DNA of 64,000 nt from Lacticaseibacillus porcinae (lineage in GTDB: Bacteria; Bacillota; Bacilli; Lactobacillales; Lactobacillaceae). The notes under the pieces are model-generated. The model saw only the letters and a list, made by a program, of their open reading frames with translations. It made no database searches and was not told the DNA's origin. The DNA lies in NCBI RefSeq assembly GCF_003946305.1, contig NZ_RHNS01000010.1, positions 39,447-103,446 of the forward strand, read 5' to 3'. The position numbers were made by a program, and so were the translations under genes. This document shows, one piece after another, positions 59,018 to 64,000 of the stretch. How positions within the stretch are numbered: position 1 is the stretch's first letter; each line of letters opens with the position of its first letter.

Positions 59018-60272
59018 GTGGCACCTCGATGATCAAACTTTGAGCGAGTTGTTGTTGGTTGAGCTTGGTACGGGCTTGAATGCGTTCATCTTGGCTGAGT
59101 TCTTGAATGATCGCCAAGCCGTTGCCATGACCAGCGCCTTTGGAAGTTTGTTGTAGATCCTGTAAGGTGAAATCTGCTGGCACAGGATTGATCACCGTGA
59201 TGGCGATGTGCTTGGCGTCTGCGATTAATAAAACAGCAGCACTTTGACCAACAGTGATCGCTTCTAGTGCATTATCTAATAAAATGCCGACGCCTCTCAG
59301 CACTGGCATCACCAAGTCGTCTGGTTGTAAGTTGATATCGCCTTGGGTTTGGATCTGTAAATGCCGTTTTGCATTTTCTGCTTGCGTCCATTTGAGATAT
59401 AACAAGCTTCGCAGTGGGGGACACAAGATGTGATCAAGCACCGCTTGATCAGGTTGGGACTGCGTCAGTGCTTGTTGTGCATCTGCAAGTAATGCCTGAT
59501 CAGCTGACGAGTCATGGTTAAGTTGTAAAGTGGCGAGGATATTTTTATAATCATGCAGCAAATGGCGGTTGTGCGTTTGTTGGGCTTCCAGCTCAGCGTA
59601 ATACTTTTCGCGAGCAGCTTCGGCTTGTTGCGTTAATTTGGTTTGCATCGCGGCGCGATAAGCTTGCAAGCCGTAATATAAAACTAAGACATTGGCTGCA
59701 GCAAAAAGCAACACTTCTGCCATTAACAACCAAGTGGTGGAATCCGCAAGTTTCAACCATTCAAAACTGATTTGAATGCCGTAAAGGATCAACGTGGTGG
59801 CTGCTGTGTACCAAGTCAACAGCAAACGCGTCGGGGCATCGTTAAACGCCGCAAAGTGAGTCGCGAGATCTCCTCGATGTGGCCAAGCGCGCCAAGCTAA
59901 CAGAAGCAGTAGGCCGTTAACAATGATCGGAACCGCAAAATCTAGACCGGATTGTGCTTGTGGCCAAAGCTTAGCAAATAAGTTGATGGTGATCACCATG
60001 AAGTTGGTCAACATCAAATAACTTTCCCACATTAATAAAAACGCCAGTACTTCGTGGCGATGGCGCTGAAATAAAAATAAACTCCATACCACCCCAAAAG
60101 CGAGTTCACCAACCGTGGTGAACGCTAATGAGATCACGGTGGTAAAGGCCAACGCCGTCGCCACGAACCAGAATTTAATGCGGTGATAGCGAATTTGTGA
60201 TTGTACGCTAAAAATCAATGCAAACAACGGCATCACGATCACCAAATAATTTGCCCATGAAACACTGTGCAA
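59010..60272 (-). CDS. Sensor histidine kinase, AgrC/ComD (HPK10) type
   Basis: This 420-residue kinase has six or seven N-terminal membrane helices, a coiled-coil region (LTQQAEAAREKYYAELEAQQ), the H box LLHDYKNILA, the N box ILLDNALEA and the G box GHGNGLAII. Such kinases usually sense secreted peptides. No agrB/agrD or signal peptide gene is next to it. It starts at TTG after GGGGGG. Direct repeats overlap its promoter. Confidence 0.9.
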   Translation of the reverse strand: MHSVSWANYLVIVMPLFALIFSVQSQIRYHRIKFWFVATALAFTTVISLAFTTVGELAFGVVWSLFLFQRHRHEVLAFLLMWESYLMLTNFMVITINLFAKLWPQAQSGLDFAVPIIVNGLLLLLAWRAWPHRGDLATHFAAFNDAPTRLLLTWYTAATTLILYGIQISFEWLKLADSTTWLLMAEVLLFAAANVLVLYYGLQAYRAAMQTKLTQQAEAAREKYYAELEAQQTHNRHLLHDYKNILATLQLNHDSSADQALLADAQQALTQSQPDQAVLDHILCPPLRSLLYLKWTQAENAKRHLQIQTQGDINLQPDDLVMPVLRGVGILLDNALEAITVGQSAAVLLIADAKHIAITVINPVPADFTLQDLQQTSKGAGHGNGLAIIQELSQDERIQARTKLNQQQLAQSLIIEVPHA

Positions 60273-60349
60273 GAAGATCCCCCCAGATCATGTTATCGCT
60301 TTAATTATGGGCTTCACAAACGCTAGGTGCAACGCCCTTACAAAAATGT

Positions 60350-60386
60350 TCGTTGGGTCGAATATATACAATTATCGTTTGGTCGA
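60350..60386 (-). promoter_or_regulatory. Promoter and direct repeats before the kinase operon
   Basis: Direct repeats TCGTTGGGTCGA (60350-60361) and TCGTTTGGTCGA (60375-60386) differ at one base and are 25 bp apart. They overlap a minus-strand promoter, TTGTCG-17-TATATT. They resemble LytTR half-sites with one mismatch and suggest autoregulation. Confidence 0.6.
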
Positions 60387-60506
60387 CAATGAGGCTGGAC
60401 GAGAATGATCACCAAAAATAGCGATGTTGCGTTTATTTGCGAAGGGCGCCAACAAAGTCTCAATAATCAACCTCGGGCTAATCGCTGTTAACTGAAATGA
60501 AGCATC

Positions 60507-60551
60507 AAAAAAGCGCCTTACCTTCACGAAGTTCATCAAGGTAAGACGCTG
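60507..60551 (-). terminator. recA terminator
   Basis: GCGTCTTACCTT/AAGGTAAGGCGC is followed by T6 on the minus strand. Confidence 0.85.
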
Positions 60552-60563
60552 TTGGCTTAAAGC

Positions 60564-61784
60564 TTAAACTAATTGGATCGGGCCATCGCCATTGTTGTTG
60601 TCATGGTTGCCTTTGTCATCATCAAATGAGACATCAGGCTTAATGGTTTCAGGCTTTGGATCATCAGCTTTGTCAGCAGCTTTCTTAGCTGCAGGCTGCT
60701 TGCTGTCAGCAGCTTCAGCGTCGTCTGCATCCGCTTCTGGTTCCGGATCAAATAGCAACTTACGCATCTTAGTCGTGATTTCATCAAGCATATCAGGATG
60801 TTCACGCAAGAAGTTGACGGCGTTAGGCGCACCTTGACCAAGACGTTCGTCTTTGTAACTGTACCATGAACCAGACTTCTTGATGACATCGTGGTTGACC
60901 GCTAAGTTCAACATGTCATCAACAGGTTCGATCCCGTGACCATAAGTCATTGTGGTTTCGATCTTCTTGAATGGCGGTGCGACCTTGTTCTTCACGACTT
61001 TGATCGTAGTGGTTTTACCGATCGGGTCATCTTCGCCGGCGACTTTGATCTGCTTAGAGCCGCGGACTTCCAAACGAATGGTAGAGTAGAACTTCAAGGC
61101 CCGGCCACCAGGTGTGGTTTCTGGGTTCCCGAACATGACGCCGACTTTTTCACGGATCTGGTTGATGAAGATCACAATGGTTTGAGATTTGAAGATCTGG
61201 GCGGTGAGTTTACGCAACGCTTGACTCATCATCCGCGCTTGTAAGCCGACGAATTGATCGCCGATTTCCCCATCGATTTCAGCTTTTGGGGTTAAAGCGG
61301 CGACAGAATCGACAACGACGATTTGAACGGCACCAGAAGAGACTAACGCATCAGTGATCGCTAAACCTTGTTCACCAGTATCAGGTTGAGATAACAGTAA
61401 TTCGTCGATGTTGACACCAAGGGCCTTGGCGTAGGTTGGATCCATTGCGTTTTCAGCGTCGACGTAAGCGGCGATGCCACCTTGTTTCTGTACCGAAGCG
61501 ACAGCTTGTAAAGCGATGGTGGTTTTCCCACTTGATTCTGGACCGTAGATTTCGATCACACGACCACGTGGGAAGCCGCCGACACCAAGGGCTGCGTCTA
61601 ATGACAAAATACCAGTTGAAACAACTTCAACATTGGTTAAGGACTTTTCGCCCATTTTCATGACGGCGCCGTCACCAAATTCTTTGGTGATCTTCTTTAA
61701 AGCCTTGTCTAAGGCGACTTGGCGGGCGTCAGCGTCAGTGATTTCTTTGACGTTTTCACGTGAGTTGGTTGATTTAGATGCCAT
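60564..61784 (-). CDS. recA: Recombinase RecA
   Basis: This 406-residue strand-exchange ATPase also activates LexA cleavage. Walker A is GPESSGKT near residue 80, and [14 protein letters not shown] is Walker B. The C-terminal tail of about 60 residues is long, acidic and low in complexity ([16 protein letters not shown]..., rich in D and N), longer than in Bacillus. It is transcribed alone from a LexA-boxed promoter. cinA, often upstream in Bacillota, is absent. Confidence 0.98.
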   Translation of the reverse strand: MASKSTNSRENVKEITDADARQVALDKALKKITKEFGDGAVMKMGEKSLTNVEVVSTGILSLDAALGVGGFPRGRVIEIYGPESSGKTTIALQAVASVQKQGGIAAYVDAENAMDPTYAKALGVNIDELLLSQPDTGEQGLAITDALVSSGAVQIVVVDSVAALTPKAEIDGEIGDQFVGLQARMMSQALRKLTAQIFKSQTIVIFINQIREKVGVMFGNPETTPGGRALKFYSTIRLEVRGSKQIKVAGEDDPIGKTTTIKVVKNKVAPPFKKIETTMTYGHGIEPVDDMLNLAVNHDVIKKSGSWYSYKDERLGQGAPNAVNFLREHPDMLDEITTKMRKLLFDPEPEADADDAEAADSKQPAAKKAADKADDPKPETIKPDVSFDDDKGNHDNNNGDGPIQLV

Positions 61785-61813
61785 GTTATCCCTCCTGGGT
61801 AATTGCTATCCTT

Positions 61814-61842
61814 ATTATCGAACATTTGTTCCGGTAACGCAA
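61814..61842 (-). promoter_or_regulatory. recA promoter with LexA box
   Basis: TTGCGT (61837-61842), a 17-bp spacer and GATAAT (61814-61819) are on the minus strand. The SOS box CGAACATTTGTTCC (61819-61832) fits the Bacillota LexA consensus CGAAC-N4-GTTC and sits inside the promoter. Confidence 0.88.
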
Positions 61843-61913
61843 GCTTTTTCCAAAATTTCTCCTTCTTTATCATATGCCAGGATGACGTCGGTGTCCAAGA
61901 ATTGCCTTTTGAA

Positions 61914-61949
61914 TGTAAGCGTTGACGTCAGTGCCCAATGCGGTATATT
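61914..61949 (+). promoter_or_regulatory. galM promoter with cre-like site
   Basis: TTGACG (61922-61927), a 16-bp spacer and TATATT (61944-61949) form the promoter. TGTAAGCGTTGACG (61914-61927) matches cre with one mismatch and covers the -35, predicting CcpA repression. Confidence 0.7.
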
Positions 61950-61982
61950 TAAAATAACACGCATCGCAAAGGGGATAACGAC

Positions 61983-62972
61983 ATGACAGTTTCGATGAAA
62001 CATTACGGCACAAAAAATAATGAGCAAGAATATGAATACACCATGACCAACCACAATGGGCTCCAAGTTAAATTGCTGAACTATGGTGCAACGCTAGAAA
62101 AAATTCTCACCCCAGCGGGGGATAATTTGATCCTGTCTTTGGACAGCCCCAAAGCCTACGATCAAGAGCGCAACTTCTTAGGTGGGACAGTTGGTCGTGT
62201 CGTTGGACGCCTACCAGGACATGTGTGGCACTTCGGACAAGCAGAAATTGTTTTACCTAAAGGCGAAGGTGAAAATGCGATCCATGGTGGCGCAGAAGGT
62301 CTAGATACACAGGTGTTTACCGGCAATTATCGTGAGTTTACTGACTATGACGAAGTGTATTTCACGTTCTTAGACCCAGCCGGGCATAATCATTTCCCGG
62401 GAAATGTTCAAGTGACTGTGACTTATCGCTTAGATGATGAGGACAAATTGACGTATCACGTTGACGCGACGACTGACGCCCCAACGTTATTTAACCCGAC
62501 CAATCATGTTTATTTTGCCCTTGACGGCGAAGGCTCGACTGTTGACGACACTACTTTGACGTTAGCATGCGACTTTTATGCGCCGTTGACGGATCACTTA
62601 CCGCTTGACGGCTGGGCACCGGTTGCTGGGACACCGTTTGATTTCACTGCTGGTCAACGTCTTGGTGACGTGATGCCGCAAGTGTTAGATGGGGCAGGAT
62701 TTGATCATCCATTTTTGACTAAGTCTGCGCAAGCGGCAACCTTAGTTGGTCAAACTGGACGCAAGATGCACCTCACGACGACTGCACCTGGCGTTGTGGT
62801 GTATACAGCCAATCACTTTGATCATACTGGCATTGCCCACAACATTGGTCAACACGCTGGCGTCGCTTTAGAAGCGCAGATCCCACCTGCAAGCGGCTTC
62901 GATTGGTCGGCGATCACGTTGATGCCTGGTCGACCATATCAATTGACAACGAGTTGGCAGTTTGAATATTAA
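61983..62972 (+). CDS. galM: Aldose 1-epimerase
   Basis: This 329-residue mutarotase interconverts alpha and beta forms of galactose or glucose. Motifs include NAIHGGAEGLD, with the substrate histidine, and NPTNHVYFALDGEG, with the catalytic histidine. The C-terminal glutamate lies in GVALEAQIPP. It stands alone with a cre-boxed promoter and the site AAAGGGG. Confidence 0.95.
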   Translation: MTVSMKHYGTKNNEQEYEYTMTNHNGLQVKLLNYGATLEKILTPAGDNLILSLDSPKAYDQERNFLGGTVGRVVGRLPGHVWHFGQAEIVLPKGEGENAIHGGAEGLDTQVFTGNYREFTDYDEVYFTFLDPAGHNHFPGNVQVTVTYRLDDEDKLTYHVDATTDAPTLFNPTNHVYFALDGEGSTVDDTTLTLACDFYAPLTDHLPLDGWAPVAGTPFDFTAGQRLGDVMPQVLDGAGFDHPFLTKSAQAATLVGQTGRKMHLTTTAPGVVVYTANHFDHTGIAHNIGQHAGVALEAQIPPASGFDWSAITLMPGRPYQLTTSWQFEY

Positions 62973-63107
62973 GTTTGTTTTTGAATTAATGAAGAAATAA
63001 GTGACGTCTTTTGGGAATAAAAGTGAGTTGTGCCTACAAATATGCTAGGCCGACGCGCTTTCCAGTGGTAAAATGAAAACGTTGTCTATTTTAAGGAGGC
63101 GAGCGTC

Positions 63108-63911
63108 ATCGCAAAATACATTTTTACTGCCTTAGATGGCGCGTTGCTGAATGATTTAGGCAACTTAACGACTACAACGGCATTCGCATTGAATAATTTA
63201 GGCGCACCGCTGTCGATCATCACTGGCCGCGCCCCTTTTGAATTGAACGGCGTGTTGAAACGACTGCAAACTGACGCGCCGCAAATCGCTTTTCATGGGG
63301 CCTTGATCTATGCGCCACGGACTGGCAAGAAAGGTCTCTTGGGGGCTTGGCCACTGGAAGCATTAGCGATGATGGCGTTGGTGCGGTCACTGCTTGCGAG
63401 TTTCCCAGAATTGGGGATCAGTGTCTTTGACGCGTTGCATGGTTATGCCGTTAAAGAAGCAACGGGCGAACGGTATAAATTATTAGGGCGCAAACGCTTG
63501 GAAGTCTTGCCGTTGCAAGAATTGTTTGATGCCAAACTCAAAGAAGTGTACATGATCTCGTTAATGTTGCCAGAAGCGCATTTAGCAAAATCAGTCGCAG
63601 ATTTCTTACATCGGCTACATTTAAGAGATATTCGCATTGTGCCAGTCGGTGATCGGCAGTTAGACATTGTGAGTCGCGATGCGCGGCCGACTCGTGGGAT
63701 CGATTATATTATGACGCGTTATCGGTTGTATGCTGGTGATATTGTTTATTTTGGTTGCCACTATGATGAAGTGCGAATGGCTGATTTTGCTGGGGTGCAA
63801 ATTGCCATGGGCAATGCTGAACCGGCGTTACGAGCAGATGCCGATTATGTGACGTCAACCAATAACGATAATGGCGTGGCGCAAGCTTTACAACGATTCA
63901 AACTACTTTAA
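63108..63911 (+). CDS. HAD Cof-type protein lacking catalytic residues (probable pseudoenzyme)
   Basis: This 267-residue protein has the Cof-type HAD fold throughout and TGRAP (motif II), but the key residues are changed. Motif I reads FTALDGALL, where Cof enzymes have DxDGT (the nucleophile Asp is Ala). The lysine region reads PTRGIDY. Motif IV reads GCHYDE in place of GDGxND. AGGAGG (63094-63099) is followed at the ideal 8-nt distance by ATC (63108), not ATG. The first standard start, TTG at 63144, would remove motif I. Either ATC is used or the start has mutated. Confidence 0.7.
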   Translation: MAKYIFTALDGALLNDLGNLTTTTAFALNNLGAPLSIITGRAPFELNGVLKRLQTDAPQIAFHGALIYAPRTGKKGLLGAWPLEALAMMALVRSLLASFPELGISVFDALHGYAVKEATGERYKLLGRKRLEVLPLQELFDAKLKEVYMISLMLPEAHLAKSVADFLHRLHLRDIRIVPVGDRQLDIVSRDARPTRGIDYIMTRYRLYAGDIVYFGCHYDEVRMADFAGVQIAMGNAEPALRADADYVTSTNNDNGVAQALQRFKLL

Positions 63912-63929
63912 AAAGGTTGAGACGGCTAT

Positions 63930-63984
63930 ACTCCTTCTTGGGTAGACAAGCAAATAATTAAAGCTTGCCTTCCTAGGAAGGAGT
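63930..63984 (+). promoter_or_regulatory. Hairpin that hides a ribosome site, at the window end
   Basis: ACTCCTTC (63930-63937) pairs with GAAGGAGT (63977-63984), enclosing a second stem CAAGC/GCTTG. The right arm is the ribosome site of the gene starting at 63991, so the hairpin would block it. It is followed by T5 and could also terminate transcription. Confidence 0.6.
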
Positions 63985-63990
63985 TTTTGT

Positions 63991-64000
63991 ATGGGCCGGA
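63991..64000 (+). CDS. Start of a gene that leaves the window
   Basis: ATGGGCCGG follows GGAAGGAG at 7 nt. Only three codons are visible, so the product cannot be named. Confidence 0.4.

Overview
The window is the origin-of-replication region of a low-to-moderate GC Gram-positive bacterium, almost certainly a member of the Lactobacillaceae. The evidence is the order gyrA-gyrB-recF-yaaA-dnaN-dnaA / oriC / rpmH-rnpA-yidC-khpB-mnmE-mnmG, strong AGGAGG ribosome binding sites, GTG/TTG starts, a LexA box of the Bacillota type, CcpA cre-like sites, a glycerol-3-phosphate oxidase of the lactic acid bacteria type, and a class IIa (pediocin-like) bacteriocin. I cannot name the species from sequence alone.

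Layout. 1-10.1 kb: the leftward replication/repair/topology cluster, interrupted by one unknown secreted protein gene between dnaN and yaaA. DnaA boxes lie on both sides of dnaA (oriC). 10.1-16.2 kb: the rightward rpmH-mnmG block. rsmG, noc, soj and spo0J, which often follow mnmG in Bacillota, are not here, although three parS-like sites lie at 34, 45 and 53 kb. 16.2-21.3 kb: small unknown genes, a HAD phosphatase and a membrane GGDEF-EAL protein, flanked by two large composite structured repeats. 21.4-25.8 kb: azlCD, a P-type ATPase and niaR. 25.9-34 kb: a candidate non-coding RNA, a tiny cysteine-rich leader ORF with a terminator in front of an OppA-type lipoprotein gene, an orphan class IIa bacteriocin plus immunity gene sitting between a transposase remnant and an oppA 3' remnant, a PadR-MFS efflux operon, and a second oppA. 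34-40.5 kb: beta-glucoside use (GntR, RpiR, PTS EIIC, GH1, ROK kinase). 40.8-45 kb: glpK-glpO-glpF. 45-54 kb: redox and electrophile genes with MerR, MarR and MocR regulators. 54-64 kb: oleate hydratase, a sensor kinase/LytTR operon followed by three paralogous two-helix membrane proteins, recA, galM and a HAD protein that has lost its catalytic residues.

The most unusual content is in the intergenic DNA. Four large nested inverted repeats (about 1.7, 10.5, 16.7-16.9 and 21.0-21.2 kb) share one architecture and short conserved unpaired strings, while their stems differ in sequence but remain base-paired. Two further elements (16.3-16.55 and 20.7-20.9 kb) share a second three-hairpin architecture with the same kind of compensatory change. 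At the two composite loci the two core types sit inside the same two outer stems, but exchanged. This looks like a modular family of structured RNA or mobile palindromic elements, which I do not recognise as described. The second candidate is ribosome-mediated cysteine attenuation of an oligopeptide-binding protein gene at 26.4-26.7 kb.

No rRNA or tRNA genes, CRISPR arrays, complete insertion sequences or prophage genes were seen.
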